From NCBI GenBank assembly GCA_964387325.1, contig CAYLYE010000085.1, positions 1-23,673 on the forward strand: a stretch of DNA of 23,673 bases, written 5' to 3'. Source of the DNA: CAZZBK01 sp964387325 (lineage in GTDB: Bacteria; Planctomycetota; Planctomycetia; Pirellulales; PNKZ01). The first letter of the stretch is position 1. Each line of letters begins with the position of its first letter. Position numbers and translations under genes: made by a program. The notes beneath the pieces were generated by a model. That model was not told where the DNA came from, did not search any database, and saw only the letters and a program-made list of their open reading frames with translations. This document shows, piece after piece, positions 1-9,377 of this stretch.

Positions 1-36
1 GACTGGAGACTGGAGACTGGAGACTGGAGACTGGAG
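1..36. repeat. heptanucleotide tandem repeat (GACTGGA)5
   Basis: Five perfect head-to-tail copies of GACTGGA followed by one extra G. The array begins at the first base of the window, so its true length is unknown. It is intergenic, downstream of the M20 amidohydrolase stop codon. A 7-bp unit would shift frame if it lay in a gene, which fits its non-coding position. Confidence 0.95.
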
Positions 37-50
37 TGAGAAAGTGTTTT

Positions 51-91
51 TTCATCCTTCATCCTTCATCCTTCATCCCTTTCTTTCATCC
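51..91. repeat. heptanucleotide tandem repeat (TTCATCC)n
   Basis: Four perfect tandem copies of TTCATCC (51-78), then a 6-bp interruption and a fifth copy at 85-91. It lies 14 bp from the GACTGGA array. Read on the minus strand, the unit is GGATGAA. The two arrays share unit length but not sequence. No transposase or other mobile gene is visible beside them. Confidence 0.93.
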
Positions 92-110
92 GTTGTTCCC
101 TTCTCCCCGC

Positions 111-1565
111 CTATCGTATCTTTGCCGGTGGTCGTTGCCCTTTGGGAATGAGCGTCGTGTATTTGCGGTCTTTCATCTTGGCGTCAAAGTCTGCCTTCGC
201 GGTGGCTAGCACGGCGGGCTCTTCGAGCAGGTCGACCATCGTGACGGCGAGCACTTGTGTGGCGTAGATCACCCCTTTCTCGCCGATCGACGAGCCGATG
301 GCGGCGACATTTTGCCAACTGTGGCCTGGCGAGTCGGCCGCGAAACAGGCCGTCTTTAGGCCACCGGTCGGCACGCGCCACGAGATGTCTCCCACGTCGG
401 TCGAGCCTTGCGGCTTGTGTGACCGTACGACACGATGGATCTCTTCGTCGAGTGCCTTAGGAAAGACCGTCCCGAACTGAGCGCTGAGCGGCGCTTGCAA
501 TCGTCGGGCAAACTCGATCTCGTCGGTCGTGAACTTTGGCGCGCCGAGGCGTTGCAGGTTGTCGACGAGCAGTGTGTTGAGTGGATCATTGACAATCACC
601 TCGTGACAGTCGGTATCGACCTGCACGGTCACTTTGGTGCGGCTCATCAGCGCCGCCCCTTGGGCAATGTCCTTGAGCCAGGCAAAGTTGGCTTCGACGT
701 CGCGGTGATCGTCGCTACGCACGTAGTACCAAACGGTCGCCTTGGCCGGCACGACATTGGGGGCTCCGCCACCGTCGGTGATCACGTAATGCACCCGAGC
801 GTCCTCCTTGATGTGTTCGCGCATAAAATTCGCCCCGGCGTTCATTAACTCAACGGCATCCAGCGCACTGCGGCCGCTCTCGGGACTACCCGAGGCGTGA
901 GCCGTCACACCATGAAAGGTGAACTTGGCCGACAGCGCGGCCTTGGTCTTGCCGCTCCAGGCCTCGTTGCGATCGGCCGGGTGCCAATGTAAACACACGT
1001 CGAGGTCGTCGAATACGCCGTCGAGCGTCATGTAGACCTTGCCGATGAGTGTCTCCTCGGCCGGGGTACCATAAAGCCGCAAGGTTCCTTTCAGGCCGTG
1101 TTTGACCATCGCCTCTTTGGCCGCGATCACCGCGCCGACCGCTGCCGTACCGAGTCCGCAATGCCCGCAACCGTGTCCTGGCGCGTCATCGACGACCGCT
1201 TCACGCTGGGGTGACATTTTCTGTGAGAGCCCTGGCAGCGCATCGTACTCGGCCAACATGCCGATCACGGGCTGGCCGCTGCCGAACGAGGCTACGAACG
1301 CGGTGGGCATGCCCGACACGCCGGTCTTGACCTCGAAACCGGCTTTCCGCAGCCGCTCGATGAGTAGTGTCGACGATTGTTTCTCTTCGAGTCCGACTTC
1401 GGCGAACTTCCAGAGTGCCTGGTTCATCTGCTTGAGTTCATCACGGCACGCCTCGACATGCTCAACGGCCGTGCGTTCGCTTGGTCGCCAGTTGGGTTCA
1501 ACGGCGTCGACAGAACTTGCAATCAGGATCGTGAGCAAGCCAGCGGTAAATCGATAGCCCAGCAT
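111..1565 (-). CDS. exported M20-family amidohydrolase (AbgB-like)
   Basis: A predicted zinc-dependent hydrolase of amide or peptide bonds, 484 aa, closest in style to the aminobenzoyl-glutamate/aminoacyl hydrolase branch (AbgB-like) of peptidase family M20. The chosen ATG gives a clear signal peptide (MLGYRFTAGLLTILIASSVDA), so the enzyme is probably periplasmic; the reading frame stays open 22 codons further upstream, but that extension would bury the signal. Visible family motifs are PGHGCGHCGLG (about residue 128; usual form GHxCGHN), GTPAEE (about 168), a dimerisation-domain THAS, and STDVGD at 388-393, typical of this branch. The usual N of GHxCGHN is C here. No good Shine-Dalgarno is seen. 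It lies downstream of the giant envelope genes on the same strand, but 144 bp and a hairpin separate them, so it may be transcribed separately. The substrate cannot be read from sequence. Confidence 0.9.
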   Translation of the reverse strand: MLGYRFTAGLLTILIASSVDAVEPNWRPSERTAVEHVEACRDELKQMNQALWKFAEVGLEEKQSSTLLIERLRKAGFEVKTGVSGMPTAFVASFGSGQPVIGMLAEYDALPGLSQKMSPQREAVVDDAPGHGCGHCGLGTAAVGAVIAAKEAMVKHGLKGTLRLYGTPAEETLIGKVYMTLDGVFDDLDVCLHWHPADRNEAWSGKTKAALSAKFTFHGVTAHASGSPESGRSALDAVELMNAGANFMREHIKEDARVHYVITDGGGAPNVVPAKATVWYYVRSDDHRDVEANFAWLKDIAQGAALMSRTKVTVQVDTDCHEVIVNDPLNTLLVDNLQRLGAPKFTTDEIEFARRLQAPLSAQFGTVFPKALDEEIHRVVRSHKPQGSTDVGDISWRVPTGGLKTACFAADSPGHSWQNVAAIGSSIGEKGVIYATQVLAVTMVDLLEEPAVLATAKADFDAKMKDRKYTTLIPKGQRPPAKIR

Positions 1566-1680
1566 CGTAATGTCTCGCGGAGAAGGAGGTGCGTTTTCGC
1601 CGATTGTCGGCCACCGCCATGCCGGACGCAAATAAAATTCACGCTCGGCATAAGGTCCTTCTCCGGTCGCGAGCAGGTAA

Positions 1681-1701
1681 GGCGTGCGGTTTGCGCACGC
1701 C
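1681..1701 (-). terminator. candidate hairpin terminator after the giant-protein operon
   Basis: Perfect 8-bp inverted repeat (GGCGTGCG / CGCACGCC) with a 5-nt loop, 8 bp beyond the stop codon of the 2555-aa gene in its direction of transcription. There is no real U-tract (only TTACC follows on the minus strand), so intrinsic termination would be weak. It could equally be an RNA-stabilising or processing hairpin between the two genes. Confidence 0.4.
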
Positions 1702-1709
1702 GCTGGACG

Positions 1710-4700
1710 TTATGTCCCTGCCGGTGTTGTTCGTTCTGCGCGAAACCAGAGTGCGCGAACCGACACGGTCATCCCCGTCACAATCGCCAACAGGCCGAAG
1801 ATTGGCAGCGCCATCAGCAGCAAGCTCAACAAGCCACCGCCGAGCAACAAACCGGCACACCACGGCGAGCGCGACCAGGCTTGCAGCCGGGCAACGGTTA
1901 AACTCTTCGCCACCCAACGTAGTGCGACCACCGTCAGCACGACCAACGCGAGTCGTCCGAGAGCTTCGAGCAACGCCCACGAGACTCCTCGGGCCTGTAG
2001 ATGCAGATCACCTCCGGAGGTCGTGAAGCGATAGACACGTCCTTGTGCGATCCAATCGACATCGAGGCTGGAGGTCCCCGACGGGCGGTATCCGATGTCA
2101 TCGCTGAGGTAATAGGGCGAGGCGATGCCCGCGGCCAGTTGCGAACTCCGTTCCACTTCTTTTCGAGCGAGCTGTCGTTCGGCTTGTTCTTGTTTGCCAC
2201 CCCCCGCTTGATCGACGACCCCATCGCGCTCGTTCTTCGTTTGGGCTTGGAGCTTCTGTTGATAGCGTTGTGTAATGTTCTGTCCTGGCGGTTGAGCGGG
2301 GGCTCCGTTTTGCATTTGTGCGTCGGGCTTGGCTGGCGCAGTGGTCGCAGGGGGCGCTTGCGGGGTTGGAACTGCCGTGGGCAATGACTTCGTGCGATCC
2401 TGTTCGGTCGTAGATTTTGTCCCGGCTTTCCCCTTTTCGTCTTTCAAGCTCTTCTTGGCTTCGCTCGGCTTATCCCCCGCGACGAGCGAATCGCTGCGCA
2501 ACTCACTCAGCGCGTTGCCGACGAGCCAGCGGCGGTCAAAAAACTCCGTGCGCGGAGTGAGCTGCTCAAGAACTTTGCCGCCTCGGAGGGCAAAGTGTTT
2601 GTCCTGGGACACGCTGTCGAGTTGTCGTCCTAAGTCGTTCTGTTGGGACCGATAACGCTGCTCGATGGATCGGCGGACGTCGGTCTCGGCAGCCTGTTGC
2701 ACCGCGGGCTGATTCATCATGGCTTGCGATTGCTGGGCTTGATCCAATGCCGCCCGATTCGCGTTGAGTTCGTTCACAATCGACTGATTCGAGACATTCA
2801 CATCCCGCTGATAGTCGTTCAACTTGGTGTTCAGCGACGAATAGCTGTTTAACGCTCGGACTTTGGCAAACCGATCGTCGCTGCTCAGCAACTGCGATAG
2901 GCGTTGCGTCAGCCGGTTGTAATGCGACAGCTCGGCATTCGCGTACTCGTTGGCATCGGCGACGGTCCCCAGTGTGCCATCGAACGAGTACCAATGCAGA
3001 TCTTCGGGCAAATAGACCTCGACGCGGCTTTGTTCGACGTTGATGTTGACCGTGCGCAAAAATGGAAACGTAACGTGCGACGACCAGCCGAGCCGTTCGA
3101 GTCGGCCGCCATACTTGACGATCACCCGATAGTCCAAATCCCCCTCGGCCGTTTTGACCAGCGGTAATTGCAGTCCGCGTGCTCCGGTGGGGCCGGGCTG
3201 TTCGACAGGCTTGATCGGCTCGCCTGCCACCCAGGCCGACCATACCTCGGCGCCGCGCGGCAGTTCGAGCGTTAAATACGGCTCCGTCTTGTTGTCCAAC
3301 CGATAGGTTTGTGTCGCCCGATAGTTGCCTTCGCGATCGACCATGATGAACGTCTCGGCCAACCCGATCCGCGCTTGGGCGGTGGTCACCTTGGCTCGTT
3401 CACGCAGCGAATATACGAGCTGCGGTTGCTTGGCGCCGGTCGCCACTCGAAATGCCAGCGTCGGAGCGATCCGCAGCATCTCGACGAGTTGGCGATACTG
3501 GTCTTGCTGTCGGGCGAGCGGTTCGAGTTCAGTTTGCCGATCCAAGGCCACCTCCAAATCGCCGTCGCTCTCTAATAGCACAAACTGTTCGGCGACCCGT
3601 GCGTTCTCGACCACGGCGATCGACACTTGTTGTGGCTCGTTGCTGCGCACCCGGTCGTGTTCGACGAGCACGCGCAGCTCGCCGAGCAATTCGTCCTGGA
3701 GGGTCAATTTCGCACGGAGCCAGCCTGGACGCCCCTCGACCGGCTCGTACGTCAGCTCACGCATCAGAGGGGCTCGCACCCGCGCGTCGCGCAGTGACTC
3801 GTGGATCAGGAATTGAACTTCACGCACCCCGGCATCTTGCACCTGGTAGTCGAGCAGAATGCTCTCTTCAAACGCCCGAGAGGTGATTCGCGTGCTGTTG
3901 ATGGTCGTACACGTTACGCGAGGTGTTCGGCGTGTGAGTCGCACGACGGCCTCGTAGTCGGCCGAGTTGAATTTGACTGCCAACTGCGCGGTCGCGGTCG
4001 GAGCAGCACGTCGGCCCGAGGTTGCGTCAAGCAGAAGCGTGGTCGTGCAGTTGACCAATCGTTCGGCATCGACACGGTAGGCCGCCGGGGATTGTACCTG
4101 AATCGTCCCGAGTTGCTGCTGGGCGTCGAGCACGCGCAGCTGTGGTAGCGGTCGTGGGGCGGTGTCGTTCGCAGGAAGATTCGCCTGACCAGTCAATTGA
4201 AGCGAGAAGTCGCCAACGCGCCCTTCGCTCATGCGCACCTCAACGACGCGGCGATTGTCGATCATGAGCAACGACCAATCGTTGCTGCCTGCGCCCGAGA
4301 GGTGCTCTATCGTCCAGGGCAAGGGGAGCTCGAACCGTAACGCGAATCGCGGTCGGCCCGTGACCTGACACGCCACGTTTGCCTCGAATCGCGACTCGCT
4401 CGGGCCCAGCGTAACGGTTGCGCGGGTGTCGGTTCGTAAGCTGCTCTCTTGTAGCTGAGCGGCAACACGGAGCTTGATCGGTAAGGTCGAAAAACGATAT
4501 GCCTCGAGCGGCTCGCGTCCCAACGGGCTCTCGGCCGACGCGTTCGCCTCGACGACCACCGGGGGTAAGTCCATCCGGCTCGCACCCAGGGTCTCGACGG
4601 TGCGCACGTTCACGGCTCGGCTCCGTTCGATGACCAGCGAACCTTGCTGCAAGGCCGCGTCACGCACGGTGATGTTGGGCGCGGTTAGCTCGATCACTTC

Positions 4701-7700
4701 GGTCGACAGGGGCTGTCGCTGAGACAGGATGATCGTCAGTTGCTCACTCGCCGTGGCCGCTTTGAGCAGCGACACCTCAAGCAGTCGTTGCCCGTTGAGT
4801 TCTGAGAGTTCCCAGCCGCGGACATTCTCACCTTGCACGCGGTCGACCCCGGCACTCGTGTCGAGCTTTAGAGTGAATCGGTCGCGCGAGCCGCCCCGAA
4901 ACTGCAATTGCACCTGAGCGGTGAGTCGCCAGCCGTCTTCTTGGATGAGCCAGTGTGACTGGCTGACGGCTTGCAGTCCGGCATCGACTTGCCCCTGAGC
5001 GGCCTTGAGTCGCCACGCCCAGCGAAACGCTTCGGCGGCACTTAGGGCCGTGTCGATTGTCTCGTTCGGCTGTAATGACTCGTGCCGCGCGCGATCATGC
5101 ACGCCAATGAGTTCCATTTCCATGTTGGGCTGCGGCAGCGTGAGTCGCAGCGGAGTGGCGGCCGCCGTGGGTAACTGTCCCGCGACACGTCGCCAACCCC
5201 CTTCACGCTCGATGTTCATGCCGACGCGCAGCTGGAGTCGATGGCGGCCTGCCCCTTGTACCACGAGCACCGGCAGTGGCTTGACAGGCAGGGGCTGACC
5301 ATTTTGTCCCTTCTGTGCTGGAACCACCTCGGGCACGAGCAGCTTGAGTGTCGTCGGCCGATCATCGAGCGTTGAGTGCATGATGACGCCGCCGGTGATG
5401 GCCAACGGCACGTCGATCGGTTCATGGTCGAAGGCCTGCAACTCAAGCTCGCCATCGACGTGCAGCGTGGCTTCGTCGCCGAGCGTCGCCCGGTATCGGG
5501 CTTCGATCAACGCAAATCGGGCTGGCAGCTTTTTGGTCGCGGCCTGCTCAGGATACGCCTGGGCCCAGAGTTGCTCGTAGCGAGCCAATGGCACGAGCAC
5601 CTGCTTGGCCTGCGGCACCTTGAGCCCCGAGCTTTGATCGTAGAGCCAAATCGTGGCGTCGTCCGGAATATGAATCGGTGTCTTCGCTACAGATGCTTCG
5701 ACATCGTTGGGCTCCTGCGCCGTGGCAGTCGAGCCGTAGGCTGTGATGAGCGTGAGCAGTAACAGGCCGACCGAGGCCGGTGTTGCGGTACGTCGCTTGA
5801 GCACGCAGCAACCACAACTTCGCACGGCATGGATCAGCCCCACGAACCCATACACGACGAGCAAGCCACACGCGGCATAAAAGGCGGGGTTAAGGAGCAC
5901 AGCCAGTTCGAGCCAGCCGCTGACGAGCGGAACGAGTGTCGTGAGTACGCCGACCGTCACGACGTAGCGCAGCCGGCGGCGAGGGGCGAGCCACAACAGG
6001 TACAGCCCATACAAGGCCACGAGCCACGCGATGGCGCTCGATAGCGACGATAGCCGTTGACGATCGACGACGATCAAATCGAGTCGCGCGTCGCCGCTGA
6101 GGTTGGTGAACGTGATCGCCTTGCCTGACTCTTGCAGATCGATCGGCAGCGCGCGGACTCCGGTGAGCAAAAATCCCTTGCGATTCTCGATTCGGGCGTT
6201 CTTATCGAGCGCTTCCCCCTTGCCTTCGCCGCGACCTCGTCCCCCTTCCACGGCGAGTGCTGCTGGGGGCGTTGCAGGCCCGGCGGGCTTGGCTTCGCTC
6301 TTGGGCATTACGCCATCGGACAGTTTTTTATTTCGTTCTTTGAGTGCTTGCTCGTAGTTGTCGGCAATCGCTTTCGCTTCACCAAGCGTGCCCGCAGGTA
6401 ATTCTTGAGACAATTGCGCGCCGTTCGACTTGAACACGTTCACTTCGCCGATATCAATTTTGACCGAGGTTGGCTTGCCAGTCATTTCTTTGTCGGCGAT
6501 TACTCCCAGTAGCGCATCCTCACTCTCTTGTATGAAGAAGACCGGAGTCGAAGATCGTCGCAGCGGACCGCCGAACACTCCGCCGCCCGCAAGCCACAGC
6601 CCCTCGGCGACTTCAAACGCGGCCAGTCTCGGCGCCGCGACGATCGTCGGATGCACGCTGCCACGCGAGCGGCCCAGCATATAGTCGGGCGGCAACTGCA
6701 CGTCCCAGCGCGTCACCGCCACCGGAACCTCGACACTCGCGCGCCCCTCGCGGCCGGGTAGATACACTCGCGCCGCGGGCATCGTTAGGTGCCCCAGGGC
6801 GCTGATCGGCGCGATCGCCGTCTCGTACACGATTTGCAGTTGCTGCGCGTTGGCTTGCGAGAGCGACGGTAGATTGATCAGCAACCGGTCCTGCAACCGT
6901 TGCGGTTTCAGCGGCATGTTGTTGAGCTGCGCCGACCATAAGATCGACGGCTGGCCGTTGAACCCCACGGGCAAGGCCAATTCGAGGTAGGTCACCTTCG
7001 AGCGAATGTCCAGATCGATCCAATTGACGCTCCGGCCTCCGGTGCCAACGATCGTGTGCAGCGTTTGCGATTGCACGATCGCCGTGGGAAGCGCCGCAGT
7101 CGAAGGACGCGAGCGCTTGATCTGCAATACGCTCGGTTGGCCCACAAAGCGGTACACGCCCAGCAGGTGCCGGCCAGGAGAGTACTCGGCCTCGGCCCAT
7201 TGACCCACGTCGACACTCGCGGGCGGATCGAGCAACTGCACGTCCAGGTCGGCGACCGATTCGACCGCCAGCAGGCCCGACTGATACGCGACCCCATCGG
7301 CCCAAACGCTCGGCAGCACGACCGTTTCGTCCTTGGGCACGCCGACGCTCTGCGCGAACTGGACCGCGAGTCGAATGGGTCCCCGGCGCCGCTCGTTCAG
7401 TTCAACGGTCCAGAGTTGACCAGCCTCGATCTGCGTGGAGGATGTCTGTTTGACATCCACGCCATCGAGCCCTCGCACGATCACCTCGGCAGACGGTTTG
7501 TGCGGCAACAAAAAAGTCAGCCGATCTACATGGGCCTGCTGCACGTCATAGATCAACTCGGCATGCGTGTGGACAACGTCTTCATCCACGACCGATGCGA
7601 CCAGCGTGCGGGCCGTGAGTCGAGGTTCAATCCGCTCGACGCGTGTCGAGAGCCGAATCGGGTCGGTCGTAAATCGATAAGCCAACGACTGCTCGACCTC

Positions 7701-9377
7701 GATCGAATGGTCGGCCTTGATCGGCTCGACTCCTTCGACCGTAGCTGGTCGCAAACGCAGGTCGTCGATGCTGACGAGCGTTATCGACCCGCGCGTGACT
7801 GTCGCATCGCGCAGTGTCATACGCGGCACGTTCCAGTCACGTTGCTTCCAGTTCGACAGCCAACCGTCGGGCGTGTGACGGGCCGACACGTGTAGCATCA
7901 AGGGGGAATTCGGCACGAGCGGCTTGAGGAGCGTCAGATGGTAGCGAGCCTGAGTGGCATCGAGCGGATAGCGTTCCCAGGCCAACGGTTGATCGCCCAG
8001 TTGGATCGTCTCGATGGACCAGTTGGCGGGGGCGATCAGATCGAGCATGTGTCGCGGTTGCGACTGGGCGAGCAGTTGAAACGAGCCTTGCCAATCGATC
8101 GAACGGTCTCCGAGCGTGAACCGGTCCGCACTGACCACATTCAAGCGGGGCTCAGGTCGACGCACTTGAGCGACAAGCTGCGCCTGGTCACTTGTGGCAT
8201 AGTAGGCCGCCACGATGCGCTGGCTACTCGAATCGTTGGAACTCGTGTCGCGCAGCGCGGCCACGTCGACCCCCAGCAAGCCTTGCGGCTGCGGGTTCTC
8301 GTACTGCCAGTGCTCGTCGAGTCGCACGCCGATGAGTCCTGTGTGCTGCTCGACATCGCGCGGACGAACCACGCTCAGCGACCACGTTGGCTTCAACGCT
8401 CCGGTACGTTCGGCAACCAGACGCAGGATCACTCGCTCCTTGGTGGCCTCGCGCAACTGCACATTCAACACGCGAGATTTCTCCCCGGCCGTAATGGTCC
8501 ATCGCGCCAAATGGGGCGACTGCAGGTCGACGATTTGGAACCCCTCGGGCAGATCGAATTGATACGCGTCCACCGGACGCTGTAAGGCTTCCAGCGCGAA
8601 GCTGGCTTCGAGTCGTTCGAGTTCATCGCTGAGCGAGACGATCGTCAAACTGCGGGCATGCACGACGCGCTGGGTTCGCTGTTGACGATTATTGAGCGTC
8701 CATTGCAAGTCGGTCGGACCGGGGGACACGAGCAACTTGAAGCGGGTGACGTTGAGCTGTTCGTCGACCGCGCGCGAGACGACCGACCCTCCCTGCTTTA
8801 TTTCCACGTTGCCGGCAACGGTCAGCTCCCAGCGGTTACTCGGCGAATGGGGGAGTCGCATTTTGAGCGATTGTCGCGTCGTGAGGGTTTCGACCGGGGC
8901 GAGCATTTCTAGTTCCAATTGCTTGCGGCCACGTCCCTCGACGAACCAGTGCACCGCGCCACTCGGCGAACGTCCGACAGACGCCGTGCGACCATCGACC
9001 GTGGCACGCACGAGTCCGACGCCGTTGAGTTCGATCGGCACCATGAGCAGGCCCTCGACGAGCACATCGACGTCGAGCGTGCCGTGAATGACCGCTCGGC
9101 CCGACTCGACGCGGATCTGGTAGTGTGCCGCCGTCATCATGAACCCTTGCGGCGGCTGGTGTGTCTGGGGGGTCTTGACCGCGGCACGCTCGACTAGTTC
9201 GCGATACTCGTCGGTCGAAAGCAGCACACGTTGCGGGGCGCTTTCGAGCAGCACCGGGAGTTGATCGCTGCCGAGATACAAGTCCCGGACCAACGTCGGT
9301 TCTGCCGCGGAGACGGTCGTCGCCATAGCAACCATCGCCAGCACTCTCAAGGCGTAGCAATTCATGAAACTACGCAT
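1710..9377 (-). CDS. giant two-unit envelope protein (fusion of two paralogous units)
   Basis: A 2555-aa predicted exported, membrane-anchored protein of unknown function. The ATG at 9377 has a strong GGAGGA Shine-Dalgarno (9383-9388) and a signal peptide ending VSA at residue 24. Unit A (1-1220) has the motif RVLLSTDEYRELV at 50-62, an AYRF block at 566, an LELALPVG block near 796, then three TM segments (about 1109-1129, 1137-1161, 1162-1182). A signal-peptide-like helix at 1194-1220 leads into unit B (1221-2555): motif VLVPLARYEQLW near 1259, AYRF at 1626, LTLELPRGAE near 2037, then a Gln/Ala-rich coiled-coil stretch and a Pro/Ala/Lys linker (about 2140-2420), and three C-terminal TM segments (from about 2464). 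Both units resemble the upstream 1127-aa protein. Most of it looks beta-rich. The basic loops (APRRRLR; RSCGCCVLKRR) fit positive-inside topology with both large domains outside the inner membrane. The start overlaps the upstream stop by 8 nt. The role could be envelope structure or surface assembly; this is not shown by sequence. Confidence 0.85.
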   Translation of the reverse strand: MRSFMNCYALRVLAMVAMATTVSAAEPTLVRDLYLGSDQLPVLLESAPQRVLLSTDEYRELVERAAVKTPQTHQPPQGFMMTAAHYQIRVESGRAVIHGTLDVDVLVEGLLMVPIELNGVGLVRATVDGRTASVGRSPSGAVHWFVEGRGRKQLELEMLAPVETLTTRQSLKMRLPHSPSNRWELTVAGNVEIKQGGSVVSRAVDEQLNVTRFKLLVSPGPTDLQWTLNNRQQRTQRVVHARSLTIVSLSDELERLEASFALEALQRPVDAYQFDLPEGFQIVDLQSPHLARWTITAGEKSRVLNVQLREATKERVILRLVAERTGALKPTWSLSVVRPRDVEQHTGLIGVRLDEHWQYENPQPQGLLGVDVAALRDTSSNDSSSQRIVAAYYATSDQAQLVAQVRRPEPRLNVVSADRFTLGDRSIDWQGSFQLLAQSQPRHMLDLIAPANWSIETIQLGDQPLAWERYPLDATQARYHLTLLKPLVPNSPLMLHVSARHTPDGWLSNWKQRDWNVPRMTLRDATVTRGSITLVSIDDLRLRPATVEGVEPIKADHSIEVEQSLAYRFTTDPIRLSTRVERIEPRLTARTLVASVVDEDVVHTHAELIYDVQQAHVDRLTFLLPHKPSAEVIVRGLDGVDVKQTSSTQIEAGQLWTVELNERRRGPIRLAVQFAQSVGVPKDETVVLPSVWADGVAYQSGLLAVESVADLDVQLLDPPASVDVGQWAEAEYSPGRHLLGVYRFVGQPSVLQIKRSRPSTAALPTAIVQSQTLHTIVGTGGRSVNWIDLDIRSKVTYLELALPVGFNGQPSILWSAQLNNMPLKPQRLQDRLLINLPSLSQANAQQLQIVYETAIAPISALGHLTMPAARVYLPGREGRASVEVPVAVTRWDVQLPPDYMLGRSRGSVHPTIVAAPRLAAFEVAEGLWLAGGGVFGGPLRRSSTPVFFIQESEDALLGVIADKEMTGKPTSVKIDIGEVNVFKSNGAQLSQELPAGTLGEAKAIADNYEQALKERNKKLSDGVMPKSEAKPAGPATPPAALAVEGGRGRGEGKGEALDKNARIENRKGFLLTGVRALPIDLQESGKAITFTNLSGDARLDLIVVDRQRLSSLSSAIAWLVALYGLYLLWLAPRRRLRYVVTVGVLTTLVPLVSGWLELAVLLNPAFYAACGLLVVYGFVGLIHAVRSCGCCVLKRRTATPASVGLLLLTLITAYGSTATAQEPNDVEASVAKTPIHIPDDATIWLYDQSSGLKVPQAKQVLVPLARYEQLWAQAYPEQAATKKLPARFALIEARYRATLGDEATLHVDGELELQAFDHEPIDVPLAITGGVIMHSTLDDRPTTLKLLVPEVVPAQKGQNGQPLPVKPLPVLVVQGAGRHRLQLRVGMNIEREGGWRRVAGQLPTAAATPLRLTLPQPNMEMELIGVHDRARHESLQPNETIDTALSAAEAFRWAWRLKAAQGQVDAGLQAVSQSHWLIQEDGWRLTAQVQLQFRGGSRDRFTLKLDTSAGVDRVQGENVRGWELSELNGQRLLEVSLLKAATASEQLTIILSQRQPLSTEVIELTAPNITVRDAALQQGSLVIERSRAVNVRTVETLGASRMDLPPVVVEANASAESPLGREPLEAYRFSTLPIKLRVAAQLQESSLRTDTRATVTLGPSESRFEANVACQVTGRPRFALRFELPLPWTIEHLSGAGSNDWSLLMIDNRRVVEVRMSEGRVGDFSLQLTGQANLPANDTAPRPLPQLRVLDAQQQLGTIQVQSPAAYRVDAERLVNCTTTLLLDATSGRRAAPTATAQLAVKFNSADYEAVVRLTRRTPRVTCTTINSTRITSRAFEESILLDYQVQDAGVREVQFLIHESLRDARVRAPLMRELTYEPVEGRPGWLRAKLTLQDELLGELRVLVEHDRVRSNEPQQVSIAVVENARVAEQFVLLESDGDLEVALDRQTELEPLARQQDQYRQLVEMLRIAPTLAFRVATGAKQPQLVYSLRERAKVTTAQARIGLAETFIMVDREGNYRATQTYRLDNKTEPYLTLELPRGAEVWSAWVAGEPIKPVEQPGPTGARGLQLPLVKTAEGDLDYRVIVKYGGRLERLGWSSHVTFPFLRTVNINVEQSRVEVYLPEDLHWYSFDGTLGTVADANEYANAELSHYNRLTQRLSQLLSSDDRFAKVRALNSYSSLNTKLNDYQRDVNVSNQSIVNELNANRAALDQAQQSQAMMNQPAVQQAAETDVRRSIEQRYRSQQNDLGRQLDSVSQDKHFALRGGKVLEQLTPRTEFFDRRWLVGNALSELRSDSLVAGDKPSEAKKSLKDEKGKAGTKSTTEQDRTKSLPTAVPTPQAPPATTAPAKPDAQMQNGAPAQPPGQNITQRYQQKLQAQTKNERDGVVDQAGGGKQEQAERQLARKEVERSSQLAAGIASPYYLSDDIGYRPSGTSSLDVDWIAQGRVYRFTTSGGDLHLQARGVSWALLEALGRLALVVLTVVALRWVAKSLTVARLQAWSRSPWCAGLLLGGGLLSLLLMALPIFGLLAIVTGMTVSVRALWFRAERTTPAGT
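5718..5798 (-). other. internal signal-peptide-like segment at the unit A/unit B junction
   Basis: Residues 1194-1220 of the 2555-aa protein read as a basic n-region (VLKRR just before), a hydrophobic core (SVGLLLLTLITAYG) and an Ala-X-Ala-like end (TATA) followed by QEPND, very like the start of a mature exported protein. In the intact protein it would act as a fourth TM helix returning the chain to the outer side. This is the expected scar of fusing two genes that each had a signal peptide. No stop codon lies between the units. Confidence 0.7.

Noticed and set aside
1..91. CRISPR array
   Set aside because: The repeats are 7 bp and directly adjacent, with no unique spacers and no cas genes nearby.
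7056..7895. Open frame of 279 codons on the plus strand inside the giant gene
   Set aside because: Complementary shadow of the 2555-aa coding region, with low-complexity Arg/His/Asp-rich translation and no ribosome-binding site.
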